Of a stretch of DNA of 64,000 nucleotides, positions 17,165 to 26,426 are shown in pieces. Origin of the DNA: Pedobacter sp. Leaf194 (GTDB lineage Bacteria; Bacteroidota; Bacteroidia; Sphingobacteriales; Sphingobacteriaceae); NCBI RefSeq assembly GCF_001423945.1, contig NZ_LMPU01000014.1, positions 62,001 to 126,000 on the forward strand, written 5' to 3'. A program made the position numbers and the translations under genes. Each line of letters opens with the position of its first letter. Within the stretch, counting starts at the first letter, position 1. Below the pieces are notes generated by a model. It made no database searches. It was not told the DNA's origin and worked only from the letters and a program-made list of their open reading frames with translations.

Positions 17165-19960
17165 TTAGTTTTGAGGTTTAACGCCGCCGCCCATTTTACT
17201 GAAATCCCAGCTAACTGAGAACATAAAATATCGTCTGATAGTTGTGTACGTGCTTTGAGTAATGTTACCGTTAGAGGCTGAGCGATTGAAGCCCTGGTTT
17301 TGATTAAGTAAATCAAATCCTGTAATGGATGTTTTTAAATTTTGAGATTTGAAGAACTTTTTACTAACCGTTGCATTCCATAAAAACTGGGTAAAAGATT
17401 CATTAAAGGCCTGAGTTTTGCCCCTGTAAGTATACTGGCCGTCTGTAGATATTTCGAACTTGCCTGGTAATTGAACATTGCCCGAAAAATAACCCATAGC
17501 GCCCCAGCCGTTGCTGTTAAATGCCCGCTGTACAGATGCTTCTGTAGTGGTATAACTTGGCCCAAAGTATGCGTAAAAGTTATACTGCTTTTCTTTATAT
17601 TTTGAGATGTTCAACGTTGGGTTATAAGTCATATTTTTTGTTTCATTTAAAACACTATTTATGTAATTATAAGAAGTGTTGCCATTCATATTAAAGCCGA
17701 GTCCGGTTTGTAAATCAATGCCTTTAATCTTTCTGCTGATGCTTGAATAAACACTGAAGTTTGACGGCGTTTTGCCAGACAAGTTTACAGCCCTGTAAGT
17801 GCTTTTACCCGCAGCATCGGTGTTAACATCGCTCACTATTGGATTTGATGTAAAACTGTAGAAGCCACTAACGTAAATGGATTGACTGCTTAGCACTTTG
17901 TAAGAATTATAACTCGCATTAAAGTTGCTTCTAAACGATGGTCTCAAATCCGGATTACCAAGCGTAATATTTAAAGGATCTGTATTTACTCTTATGGGTT
18001 GAATCTGATCTAATGATGGTTGGTTTGTACTTCCGTTATAATTAAACCTAAAAGATTTTTGCTGAGAAAAATTATACTGATACATGGCTTGTGGCATGTA
18101 ATTTACAAAATTGCGGTTGTAGGTTTTATTGTTGTACAAATCTTCCTGCTTAAAGTCTACATCGCTAAATTTAGAGCCAATATTAACAACCGTTTTACCT
18201 TTTTTATAGTTAAAAGTTGCGCCTCCCTGGTTAATAACCTGATCTAACTGATAGTCATTACTAAACTGCGTATCGAAAATATCGTATCTGCCGGGTACCG
18301 ATTGATTAAAAGATTGTCTGTCTGACCGGCCATTAATTAAATTAAGTCCGTAATTTAACACAAGCGTTAACGTTTTAGAAATAGGTTCTGTGTAAGCCAG
18401 ATTCGATTTAAAAACATTATTGGTAATGTTGTTAACCTTATACTGATCTACATTTACCGTACTATCGGCACTTCCTGTAGTATTGAAAAAACTATTCTTA
18501 GAATTAAGGTACCCTTCCGTTTTGCTGTCGGTAACCGATTGACTTAAATTAAGTGACAATGTGCGACCTTTTTTCTTTAACCTTTTGGTTAAGAAAGCAT
18601 TAATATTGAAAATCTTATCGTCGCCATCATTTGTCAACGTTCTGGCGCTGGTGTTTAGTAAACTGTTATCTCCACGGGTGCTTAATGTCGAATAATCCTG
18701 AAAAGTTGTACTGTGCTTTAAGGTTCCATCAACGTTTACCTTCAAAGTTAAGGTCGAATCAAGTTTAATTTCATACATGGCATCTAATTTCTGCCTGAAC
18801 GCGTCATTGTCAAAATTTTGATTGGAGGTATTGTTGATGATGCCAGTAGAGAGGTTATTTTGGCTAATGGTATTTCTATCACCAGATACCCTTAAAGAGC
18901 CGATTTTATAATTCGTATTTAAGGTTTCCTTATCGTTATTCCATTTATTATCGAAGTGTAGGCCACCAGTTCTGGCAACCGGAATACCCTGTCCGCTGTA
19001 TTGCCCGCCCCACGAATCGAAGTCGTCTCCACCGCTGGTGAAATAAATTCCCCCATCATCGCTAACGGTTGCGCCACCAGATGAGCCATATTTCTGACTA
19101 TCTTCCCAACCTAAACCAACCTGGCCGTTGTTGCCTAAAATGCCGTAGGCAGAGAATTTCTTTTTACCCGCAAACTTATTAAACATAACCTGGCCCTGAT
19201 AAAAATCGTCGGTACCTACGCCGGCCAGAACCTTACCGAAATAACCATTTTTAGCATTTTCTTTCAGCTTTATGTTCAGGGTTTTGGTTTTTTCTCCGTC
19301 ATCTACTCCGGTAAAAGTCGCCTGGTCGCTCTTTTTGTCATAAAGTTGAACCTTATCTACCATATCTGCCCTGATATTCTTCGTAACAAGGGTTGGGTCA
19401 TCGCCAAAAAACTCTTCGCCATCAACCAAAACCTTCACATTTTTTTGGCCTTGGGCTGTAATTTTTCCGTCTTTATCAACCTCTATCCCCGGAAACTGCT
19501 TAATCAAATCTTCTACCTTTGAGTTCGGTTCTATATTATAGGCCTGCGGATCGAATTCGGTTGTATCGCCTTTAATTTTTATTGCAGAGCGGTTACCTTT
19601 AATTAACACATCTGCTAAAATTTGGGCCTTTCCTGTGAGGTTGATTTTTCCATAATCGATGTCTTTTTTAGATGAATCGAGCGTAAAGTGATCAACGAAA
19701 TCAGCGTATTTCGGATAAGACACTAACAAGATGTATTTCCCGTTTCGGATATTGCCCAGCTCGAATGAGCCATTTTCCAACGCCCTTGTAAACTTTACCA
19801 TGGTAGAGTCTTTTGCGTTTAGCAGGGAAACAGAGGTATTCCCTAAAATTGTTGTTGAGGCCGTATCGATAACGCGACCTTTAATTGTGTGTAAACTTTG
19901 TGCTTCAGCAGATAAAATATAAAAAACCAGAAAGCACATCGAGAGTAATAATCGTTTCAT
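17165..19960 (-). CDS. TonB-dependent receptor-like outer membrane beta-barrel protein
   Basis: A 931-residue outer membrane protein. The order is signal peptide (to about AEAQ at 21), a carboxypeptidase-regulatory-like beta sandwich (residues about 22-115), a plug-like region (about 120-220, with KVEDLIKQFPGIEVDKDG and VKVLVDGEEFFGDDP), and a long beta barrel of the OMP_b-brl_3 type ending with a terminal aromatic (SVSWDFSKMGGGVKPQN). A Gly/Ser/Asp-rich loop lies near residues 300-325. It is the first gene of a two-gene unit with the GLPGLI protein. The substrate is unknown; there is no SusD partner here. Confidence 0.9.
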   Translation of the reverse strand: MKRLLLSMCFLVFYILSAEAQSLHTIKGRVIDTASTTILGNTSVSLLNAKDSTMVKFTRALENGSFELGNIRNGKYILLVSYPKYADFVDHFTLDSSKKDIDYGKINLTGKAQILADVLIKGNRSAIKIKGDTTEFDPQAYNIEPNSKVEDLIKQFPGIEVDKDGKITAQGQKNVKVLVDGEEFFGDDPTLVTKNIRADMVDKVQLYDKKSDQATFTGVDDGEKTKTLNIKLKENAKNGYFGKVLAGVGTDDFYQGQVMFNKFAGKKKFSAYGILGNNGQVGLGWEDSQKYGSSGGATVSDDGGIYFTSGGDDFDSWGGQYSGQGIPVARTGGLHFDNKWNNDKETLNTNYKIGSLRVSGDRNTISQNNLSTGIINNTSNQNFDNDAFRQKLDAMYEIKLDSTLTLKVNVDGTLKHSTTFQDYSTLSTRGDNSLLNTSARTLTNDGDDKIFNINAFLTKRLKKKGRTLSLNLSQSVTDSKTEGYLNSKNSFFNTTGSADSTVNVDQYKVNNITNNVFKSNLAYTEPISKTLTLVLNYGLNLINGRSDRQSFNQSVPGRYDIFDTQFSNDYQLDQVINQGGATFNYKKGKTVVNIGSKFSDVDFKQEDLYNNKTYNRNFVNYMPQAMYQYNFSQQKSFRFNYNGSTNQPSLDQIQPIRVNTDPLNITLGNPDLRPSFRSNFNASYNSYKVLSSQSIYVSGFYSFTSNPIVSDVNTDAAGKSTYRAVNLSGKTPSNFSVYSSISRKIKGIDLQTGLGFNMNGNTSYNYINSVLNETKNMTYNPTLNISKYKEKQYNFYAYFGPSYTTTEASVQRAFNSNGWGAMGYFSGNVQLPGKFEISTDGQYTYRGKTQAFNESFTQFLWNATVSKKFFKSQNLKTSITGFDLLNQNQGFNRSASNGNITQSTYTTIRRYFMFSVSWDFSKMGGGVKPQN

Positions 19961-20255
19961 AGATGTTAGTTTATCTGACTAAGATAAAACTAATATTTTA
20001 GTTTAAACACGCATTAACAAAATTTAACAGATTTGTTATGTTGGTTTAACATCTACATAATCCCTTTGCTAATTAACCAGGCAGACAGGTGCTGTTTGGT
20101 ATAGATATTACGGGCGTTCGTCTATAATTTCTGGTTAATGGTATAATACAGCGGTATTGGCTGAAACGTTTTGTAAATGTTGTCGTCTTATATTCAAAAC
20201 AACCTAATTAGCAGGGTTAAAGAAAAAAGATTCACAACATAAAAATATTAAAATC

Positions 20256-20894
20256 ATGAAAAATTCTATCAAAAACTTATTCGTTGCCGCTTTAACAATA
20301 GTTGCTTTAAGCAGCGCAACAACATCAGCATCAGCTACAGAAAATAATGTAAGCTATACCGCTTTGACACAAGTAAAAAACATCACAAAAATTGCAGTGA
20401 GTGGAAACGTAAAATTGATTCTCATTCAGGATGAGAAAGAAAGTATCGAAGTTTTCGATAAATATTATGAGCACAATGCATTGGTACAGCAACAAGGTAC
20501 AGAGTTACGCATCAGTTCTTTCAGCAAAGATGTTTTAACTATAATTGCGCATGTTAACAATATTTCATCCATAGAAGCCTCGAACACATCGTCAGTTGCG
20601 ACCGCTGGAAAATTCAATTTATTAGACCTTAAAGTCGTTTTAAGAGATAGCGCATCGGCAAGTATTAATGCAAATACAGTTAATTTAATCACAACAATTA
20701 ACGATGGAACAAATTTGAATTTAGAAGGAACGACAGAAAACCATGTTGCGGTTTTGGGTAACGAAGCTAAGTTGAAAATGGATGAGTTTGCTTCAGAAAA
20801 TGCGAACATAAGCATTGCAAGAACAGCAGATTATGCCCGTAACTTATCTCGCTACGAAGATTTAAAAATCGACTTATTAGAAAAACTTTTCTAA
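20256..20894 (+). CDS. DUF2807-like (GIN domain) exported protein
   Basis: A 212-residue protein with a signal peptide (to about ASA at 27) and a repetitive beta pattern resembling the putative auto-transporter adhesin head GIN domain (DUF2807). The signature-like start is ITKIAVSGNVKLILIQDEKESIEVF, followed by short strands ending in Asn/Asp/Ala. Function is unknown; surface or periplasmic location is an inference. The preceding 295 bases, up to the divergent receptor gene, hold no gene and no element I can name apart from a short palindrome AAACTAA-TATT-TTAGTTT at 19987-20004. Confidence 0.72.
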   Translation: MKNSIKNLFVAALTIVALSSATTSASATENNVSYTALTQVKNITKIAVSGNVKLILIQDEKESIEVFDKYYEHNALVQQQGTELRISSFSKDVLTIIAHVNNISSIEASNTSSVATAGKFNLLDLKVVLRDSASASINANTVNLITTINDGTNLNLEGTTENHVAVLGNEAKLKMDEFASENANISIARTADYARNLSRYEDLKIDLLEKLF

Positions 20895-20930
20895 TAATCT
20901 ACATACATAGTTTAGTTTTAGTTAATGATG

Positions 20931-20962
20931 ACGGTGAAGGAGCGATTCCTTCACCGTTTTTT
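20931..20962 (+). terminator. Intrinsic terminator after the GIN-domain gene
   Basis: ACGGTGAAGGA (20931-20941) pairs perfectly with TCCTTCACCGT (20947-20957), followed by TTTTT. It sits 37 bases after the stop at 20894 and before the convergent aldehyde dehydrogenase. Confidence 0.92.
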
Positions 20963-21009
20963 GCATGGTAAACAATTCGTTATTAGTTCAAGAATAATTA
21001 CAGGTGCAC

Positions 21010-22551
21010 CTACAAATCGAACTTTATACCTTGAGCCAGTGGCAATGTATGCGAATAGTTGATGGTGTTGGTTTGTCTGCGCATATAAGCTCTCCAGGCA
21101 TCAGAACCACTTTCTCTGCCACCACCCGTTTCCTTTTCACCACCAAAAGCGCCACCAATTTCTGCACCAGACGTGCCAATGTTAACGTTTGCTATGCCGC
21201 AATCAGAACCCTGATTTGATAAAAACTGTTCTGCCTCACGCAGATTTAGTGTCATAATTGCGGAAGATAGTCCTTGAGGAACGCCGTTTTGTAAAGCGAT
21301 TGCTTCATCAAGGGTTTTATATTTTATCAAGTATAAAATCGGTGCAAATGTTTCATGCTGAACGATTTTGAAATTATTTTCTACTTCGGCAATACACGGT
21401 TTAACATAGCAACCACTTTCATAATTTTCACCTTGTAAAACACCGCCCTCAACAACAAAATTTCCACCTTCGGCTTTACACTTTTCAATCGAACTAAGGT
21501 AAGCAGCAACTGCGTCTTTGTCTATCAAAGGACCAACATGATTATTCTGATCCAGCGGGTCGCCGATTCTCAACTGCCCGTAAGCTTTAATCAGTTTAGC
21601 CTGAAAAGAATCATATACACTTTCGTGAATAATTAATCTGCGGGTAGAAGTACATCGCTGTCCGGCGGTACCAACGGCGCCAAAAACTGCGCCTATTAAG
21701 CTCATGTCTAAATCTGCATGTTCTGAGATTATGATTGCATTGTTGCCTCCCAATTCCAGTAAGCTTTTGCCTAACCGTGCACCAACAGCTGCACCAACAG
21801 CTTTGCCCATTCTCGTAGATCCTGTTGCAGATATTAGCGGTATCCGGCTATCATTAGTCATTAGTTCGCCAATAGTGCTGTTTCCGATTATCAGGTTAGA
21901 TACACCCTCAGGGATATCATTTGTTGCTAAAACTCCGGCTATAATTTTTTGACAGGCGATTCCGGTTAAAGGCGTTTTTTCTGATGGTTTCCAGATGCAC
22001 ACATTTCCGCAAACCAATGCCAATGCTGCATTCCAACTCCAAACGGCAACGGGAAAATTGAAAGCCGATATAATGCCAACAATTCCGAGCGGGTGCCATT
22101 GTTCGTACATGCGGTGACTTGGGCGCTCGCTGTGCATGGTTAGCCCGTACAGTTGCCGGGATAAGCCAACAGCGAAATCACAGATGTCGATCATCTCCTG
22201 TACTTCACCAAAACCTTCCTGCAGACTCTTACCCATTTCATACGAAACCAATGTGCCCAATGCTTCCTTATCACTACGCAGCGCATCGCCCAGCTGCCTA
22301 ACAATTTCGCCTCTCTTCGGTGATGGTACCGTTCTCCAGAAAATAAAAGCGTCATGTGCTTTTTCAACAACAGAATTATAATCGGCCGCAGTTGTAACTT
22401 TCACCGTTGCTATCTTGCTTCCATCAACTGGAGAAAAGCTATCGATAACCTCGCCATTTGCAGTGCCACCCCATTCACTTCCGGTGCTAAAAGCCGGGTT
22501 AATACGGTCAATTCCTAATGTATTTAATATCGATTGAATATCTGTTTTCAT
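21010..22551 (-). CDS. amaB: ALDH7-type aldehyde dehydrogenase (alpha-aminoadipate semialdehyde dehydrogenase-like)
   Basis: A 513-residue NAD(P)-dependent aldehyde dehydrogenase of the ALDH7 (antiquitin / AmaB) group, which oxidises alpha-aminoadipate semialdehyde (piperideine-6-carboxylate) in lysine breakdown. The catalytic cysteine is C300 in GTAGQRCTSTRRL, and the general-base glutamate lies in LLELGGNNAI. ALDH7 features include the NIGTSGAEIGGAFGGEKETGGGRESGSD C-terminal motif region. No lysine-catabolic neighbour is present, so the physiological substrate is inferred from family alone. It precedes a small secreted protein gene in the opposite reading order and is monocistronic. Confidence 0.85.
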   Translation of the reverse strand: MKTDIQSILNTLGIDRINPAFSTGSEWGGTANGEVIDSFSPVDGSKIATVKVTTAADYNSVVEKAHDAFIFWRTVPSPKRGEIVRQLGDALRSDKEALGTLVSYEMGKSLQEGFGEVQEMIDICDFAVGLSRQLYGLTMHSERPSHRMYEQWHPLGIVGIISAFNFPVAVWSWNAALALVCGNVCIWKPSEKTPLTGIACQKIIAGVLATNDIPEGVSNLIIGNSTIGELMTNDSRIPLISATGSTRMGKAVGAAVGARLGKSLLELGGNNAIIISEHADLDMSLIGAVFGAVGTAGQRCTSTRRLIIHESVYDSFQAKLIKAYGQLRIGDPLDQNNHVGPLIDKDAVAAYLSSIEKCKAEGGNFVVEGGVLQGENYESGCYVKPCIAEVENNFKIVQHETFAPILYLIKYKTLDEAIALQNGVPQGLSSAIMTLNLREAEQFLSNQGSDCGIANVNIGTSGAEIGGAFGGEKETGGGRESGSDAWRAYMRRQTNTINYSHTLPLAQGIKFDL

Positions 22552-22594
22552 ACTCTATTTACACGTTAAATTTTCATCTACTTTAATTTCAAAG

Positions 22595-23053
22595 CTATGA
22601 TTTACATTGGTCTTTTCTTCTGGTATCGATAATATAAACGATTTGCCAACCTTTATCGCCCTTAACAAGCTGAAAAGAATTCACGCCGCAGTGACTAAAT
22701 TTTTCATCGACATAAAATTTGTAATCCGTCCATACGCTCGCCAGCGGTCCATCTATCAATATCTTTGTAAAAACAATCCTTTCATCATATTTCTGGCTGT
22801 GCGGCGTACCAATAAACTTTAGAAATTCGCTAACGGGCTCCGCTTTCACTAAGTTTTTACCTTCTTTACTAACAATGGTTTGCAAAATACTTTTTGTTGC
22901 AAATGCCGAAGCAGCTAATGTGCTGTCGCCATTTTTCATCCCCAGAAAAAGATTATTTACAGCCTGTTTAACAGCATCTTCATCCCTGTTTTGCGCCATA
23001 ACTGTTTTACTAAAAAATGCACATACCAGCGCCAAAATGACTACTTTTTTCAT
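22595..23053 (-). CDS. NTF2-like (SnoaL-type) exported protein
   Basis: A 152-residue protein with a signal peptide (MKKVVILALVCAFFSKTVMAQ) followed by an NTF2-like cone fold pattern (DEDAVKQAVNNLFLGMKNGDS, then strands ending SVWTDYKFYVDEKFSHCGVNSFQLVKGDKGWQIVYI). These proteins often act as small-molecule binding or scaffold domains; no catalytic residues can be assigned. It lies 43 bases upstream of the ALDH7 gene on the same strand, so the two may be cotranscribed. Confidence 0.75.
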   Translation of the reverse strand: MKKVVILALVCAFFSKTVMAQNRDEDAVKQAVNNLFLGMKNGDSTLAASAFATKSILQTIVSKEGKNLVKAEPVSEFLKFIGTPHSQKYDERIVFTKILIDGPLASVWTDYKFYVDEKFSHCGVNSFQLVKGDKGWQIVYIIDTRRKDQCKS

Positions 23054-23275
23054 GACTCATGTATTACGGTTGTTAATATAAATTTATGTTATTTTTGTAG
23101 AAGAAGGGAAAAGGAACTGCGCCGAAGCGTAATATTTTTGATTATTCACACATAGATACTTAATCGATAGCGTTTATTTTCAACGATTTACATCGAAATA
23201 AACAATCAATGTTAATAATTATTTTTTAACCACATTGGTAAATATTGTAAACTTATAATGTGTTTTTCTGCTAAA

Positions 23276-23290
23276 TGGCACGGTTCTTTA
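23276..23290 (+). promoter_or_regulatory. Sigma-54-like -24/-12 promoter candidate before the TPR gene
   Basis: TGGCACGGTTCTTTA has the full -24 element TGGCACG but TTTA where the -12 element TTGC(A) is expected. It ends 13 bases before the ATG at 23304, leaving almost no leader. Two TATTTTTG boxes at 23090-23097 and 23133-23140 are alternative, more distant starts. Confidence 0.3.
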
Positions 23291-23303
23291 ATAGTATAAC
23301 GAT

Positions 23304-24707
23304 ATGGAAGAAGAATTCTTTTTTGAATCCAATGAAGATGCTCAACGCTCAGTAGAACGTTACGAAGAAATGATCCGGAATAAGGACCAGTATTTTTTCG
23401 ATGCAGGCGCTTTTGAATACATTGTTGATTTTTACATCGAAAAAAATGACCCGGTAAAAGCCTTACAGGTAGTTGATTATGCAGTTAGTCAACACCCTTA
23501 TGCCACCGTTTTTTTAATTAAACAAGCGCATTTATTTATTTTAACAAATAACAATGAGCTTGCATTTTTAGCGCTGCAAAAGGCCGAACTTTTAGAACCA
23601 TCAGAGCCTGATATTTACCTGCTTCGTGGCAACATTTATCAAAATACCGAACGGTTTAGTGAAGCTTTGGAGAATTATGAGAAAGCCCTGGGCCTGGCAG
23701 AGAGTACCGATGAAATTCTTTTGCAGATAGCATACGTTTACCAAAGCATGTCTGACTACGAAAGTGCCATTACTTATATAAAAATGAGTTTGGAGCAAAA
23801 CATGGAAAACCAGGACGGGCTATACGAACTGGCTTTTTGTTATGATGTTTTAGATAAGCAGGAAGAAAGCATCAAATTTTATCAACAATACATTGATACC
23901 GATCCATATTCTTACGCTGCATGGTACAACTTAGGCAACAGTTTCCATAAGCTTAATTTATTTGAAAAAGCAATTGATGCTTATGATTACGCCATCTTAA
24001 TTAAGGAAGATTTTAGCTCTGCCTATTTTAACAAAGGTAATGCCCTGGTTCAGTTAGATAAATATGACGAGGCGATAGAGGTTTATAAACAGACTTTTGA
24101 GTACGAACAGCCTAATGCCGATACTTATTGTGCAATTGGCGAGTGCTACGAAAAGTTAGAAAAAATGGATGAGGCCCGTTCTTATTACAAAAAATCGGTA
24201 AAGATGGATCCGAAAATGGCCGATGCCTGGTTCGGAATTGGTGTTACCTTAAACCATGAAGAACGTTACTTCGAATCGTTACATTTTTATAAAAAGGCAA
24301 TCGATTTAGAAGGAGAGAATCCTGATTTTTGGTTTGCAATGGCCGATGCGCATTATAAGCTCAATCAAATAGAAGAATCTATAATTGCTTATGAGAAAGT
24401 TTTGGAGTATAACCCGCTTGATATAGAAGCCTGGCTGGATTTTAGCACTGTTCTTTACGAGCAAGGAAAACTTTTGGAGGCATCGGAAACGATGGCCGAA
24501 GCAATAAAAAATAATCCGGAAGCTGCAGAGCTTTATTACAGAATGGTTGCTTATTTATTTGCCCTTGGCAGCTACGCAGATGCCCTTGGGTATTTGGAAA
24601 CGGCTTTAACAACCGACCCTGATAAACATTATATCTTGTTTGAATACCTTCCACAATTGCAGGATAACAGCGCCATTATTAATGTCATAAACCGATATAT
24701 CAGGTAA
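23304..24707 (+). CDS. Tetratricopeptide repeat protein
   Basis: A 467-residue protein made almost wholly of TPR units. About ten to twelve 34-residue repeats can be followed from residue 50 to the end, for instance AWYNLGNSFHKLNLFEKAID and DAWFGIGVTLNHEERYFESL. The N-terminus is acidic and there is no signal peptide or membrane segment, so the protein is probably cytoplasmic and serves as a scaffold. Partners are unknown. The phosphosulfolactate synthase homologue and aroE follow on the same strand with gaps of 60 and 89 bases. Confidence 0.9.
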   Translation: MEEEFFFESNEDAQRSVERYEEMIRNKDQYFFDAGAFEYIVDFYIEKNDPVKALQVVDYAVSQHPYATVFLIKQAHLFILTNNNELAFLALQKAELLEPSEPDIYLLRGNIYQNTERFSEALENYEKALGLAESTDEILLQIAYVYQSMSDYESAITYIKMSLEQNMENQDGLYELAFCYDVLDKQEESIKFYQQYIDTDPYSYAAWYNLGNSFHKLNLFEKAIDAYDYAILIKEDFSSAYFNKGNALVQLDKYDEAIEVYKQTFEYEQPNADTYCAIGECYEKLEKMDEARSYYKKSVKMDPKMADAWFGIGVTLNHEERYFESLHFYKKAIDLEGENPDFWFAMADAHYKLNQIEESIIAYEKVLEYNPLDIEAWLDFSTVLYEQGKLLEASETMAEAIKNNPEAAELYYRMVAYLFALGSYADALGYLETALTTDPDKHYILFEYLPQLQDNSAIINVINRYIR

Positions 24708-24767
24708 AAGCCTTGTGAGAAAAATTTAACAAATAAATCTCAAATTTTTTTTCACTTTTGTACCCAT

Positions 24768-25535
24768 ATGAATTACCCATTATTAAACGTTCCCGAACGT
24801 CCGGCTAAACCACGCCAAAAAGGCTATACAATGGTTATGGATAAGGGATTAAGCCTTCGCCAGGTGGAAGATTTTATTGAAGTTGCCGGCGTATACACAG
24901 ACATCGTAAAATTAGGTTGGGCAACATCACATGTTACACCAAACCTTAAAGAAAAATTAGCTTTATATAAAAGTGCGGGCATTCCAACATATTTTGGCGG
25001 AACATTGTTCGAAGCATTCATTATCCGCAATCAGTTTGACGATTACCAGCGTGTTTTAGACCAATATGGAATGGAGTATGCAGAAGTATCTGATGGCTCC
25101 ATTGAAATTGAACACGATTTAAAATGCGAGTTTATCAGTAAACTTTCGAAGCAGGTAACCGTAATTTCGGAGGTTGGAAGTAAAGATGCAGCTAAAATTT
25201 TTGCCCCATACAAATGGATTAAATTAATGAAAGCTGAAATGGAAGCTGGCTCGTGGAAGGTTATTGCCGAAGCTCGAGAGGGTGGAAATGTTGGAATTTA
25301 CCGAGGCAGCGGAGAAGTTAGAGAAGGCTTGGTTGATGAAATTTTAACGCAAATTCCCGAAGAAAGTATTATCTGGGAAGCGCCACAAAAAGAACAGCAG
25401 GTTTGGTTTATTAAATTAATCGGCACAAATGTTAACCTGGGTAACATTGCCCCCGCAGAAGTTATTCCTTTGGAAACAATTCGTTTAGGATTACGTGGAG
25501 ACACATTTGATCATTTCCTGAACTTAGCAAAATAA
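24768..25535 (+). CDS. Phosphosulfolactate synthase (ComA) family protein
   Basis: A 255-residue TIM-barrel protein of the ComA family, which in methanogens adds sulfite to phosphoenolpyruvate to make phosphosulfolactate, the first step of coenzyme M synthesis. The family segments DKGLSLRQVEDFIEVAG, VKLGWATSHV, GIPTYFGGTLFEAF, EVSDGSIEI and EVGSKD are all present. Coenzyme M synthesis is not expected in this organism; a role in sulfonate (sulfolactate or cysteate) supply is possible but unproven. It lies between the TPR gene and aroE on the same strand. Confidence 0.87.
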   Translation: MNYPLLNVPERPAKPRQKGYTMVMDKGLSLRQVEDFIEVAGVYTDIVKLGWATSHVTPNLKEKLALYKSAGIPTYFGGTLFEAFIIRNQFDDYQRVLDQYGMEYAEVSDGSIEIEHDLKCEFISKLSKQVTVISEVGSKDAAKIFAPYKWIKLMKAEMEAGSWKVIAEAREGGNVGIYRGSGEVREGLVDEILTQIPEESIIWEAPQKEQQVWFIKLIGTNVNLGNIAPAEVIPLETIRLGLRGDTFDHFLNLAK

Positions 25536-25552
25536 TCAAAAACTCGTTATCG

Positions 25553-25604
25553 CGAAGCACAAAGCAATCTCTAAATCTCTTTGAAAAGATTTCCTTGTGC
25601 CTCG
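25553..25604. repeat. Imperfect inverted repeat before aroE
   Basis: CGAAGCACAAAGCAATCT (25553-25570) pairs with AGATTTCCTTGTGCCTCG (25587-25604), matching at 15 of 18 positions, with a 16-base centre. The size and arm type resemble dispersed REP-like elements. It could also form a hairpin in the transcript between the ComA-family gene and aroE. Confidence 0.6.
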
Positions 25605-25624
25605 TTTTATCGTAAAACAGCAAA

Positions 25625-26374
25625 ATGAAAACTTACGGCTTAATTGGTTATCCGCTTTCTCACTCCTTTTCCAAAAAATATTTTACCGAAAAGTTTATAA
25701 GCGAAGGCATTAAAGACCATCAATATGAGCTTTTCCCCATCGAAAATATTAAGTCGCTGCCCGATTTATTAGTGGCAACTCCATCGCTTTGCGGACTAAA
25801 TGTAACCATTCCGCATAAAGTAAACGTTCTGTGCTATTTAAATGAAATTGAAGAAGCGGCAGAAAAGATTGGCGCCGTAAACTGCATATCAATTAAAAAT
25901 TTCGATGGCGAAACCTATTTGAAAGGATATAATACGGATGCTTATGGGTTTGAGGCTTCTTTGAAACCTTTGCTTAAATCGCAACACACTAAAGCGCTGG
26001 TTTTTGGTGATGGTGGTGCCGCGAAAGCTGTGAAATATGTTTTGGAAAAGTTGGGTATAGAATATTTGGTTGTGGTACGTAAACCAACGCCAAAAGCCAT
26101 TTTATACAGCGAAATTTCGAGCGAAATATTAAAGCGCCACAAGCTACTGATTAATACAACGCCACTTGGAATGTTGCCGAATGTGAATACGCACCCAGAA
26201 ATAGATTATTCCATTTTAAATGATGAATATCTGGCGTATGATTTGGTTTATAACCCATTGGAAACAGCTTTCTTAACCAAGGCGAAATTGCAGGGCGCTG
26301 ATGTTAAAAATGGCTTGGAAATGCTTTACAAACAAGCTGAAAAGGCATGGTGTATCTGGAATAATATCGGCTAA
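25625..26374 (+). CDS. aroE: Shikimate dehydrogenase
   Basis: A 249-residue NADP-dependent reductase converting 3-dehydroshikimate to shikimate in aromatic amino acid synthesis. The substrate-binding start GYPLSHSFSK (residues 7-16) and the catalytic-lysine segment NVTIPHK are present. The nucleotide-binding loop appears as FGDGGAAKAV, then NTTPLGM and YDLVYNPLETAFL. The length is slightly short against E. coli AroE (about 272) but normal for Bacteroidota. It is followed by gldD on the same strand after 52 bases. Confidence 0.94.
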   Translation: MKTYGLIGYPLSHSFSKKYFTEKFISEGIKDHQYELFPIENIKSLPDLLVATPSLCGLNVTIPHKVNVLCYLNEIEEAAEKIGAVNCISIKNFDGETYLKGYNTDAYGFEASLKPLLKSQHTKALVFGDGGAAKAVKYVLEKLGIEYLVVVRKPTPKAILYSEISSEILKRHKLLINTTPLGMLPNVNTHPEIDYSILNDEYLAYDLVYNPLETAFLTKAKLQGADVKNGLEMLYKQAEKAWCIWNNIG

Positions 26375-26426
26375 TTGCCGTAAAAGTTTCACCGGCGTTT
26401 AACTATAAAACTAACAAAGAAGCGAA

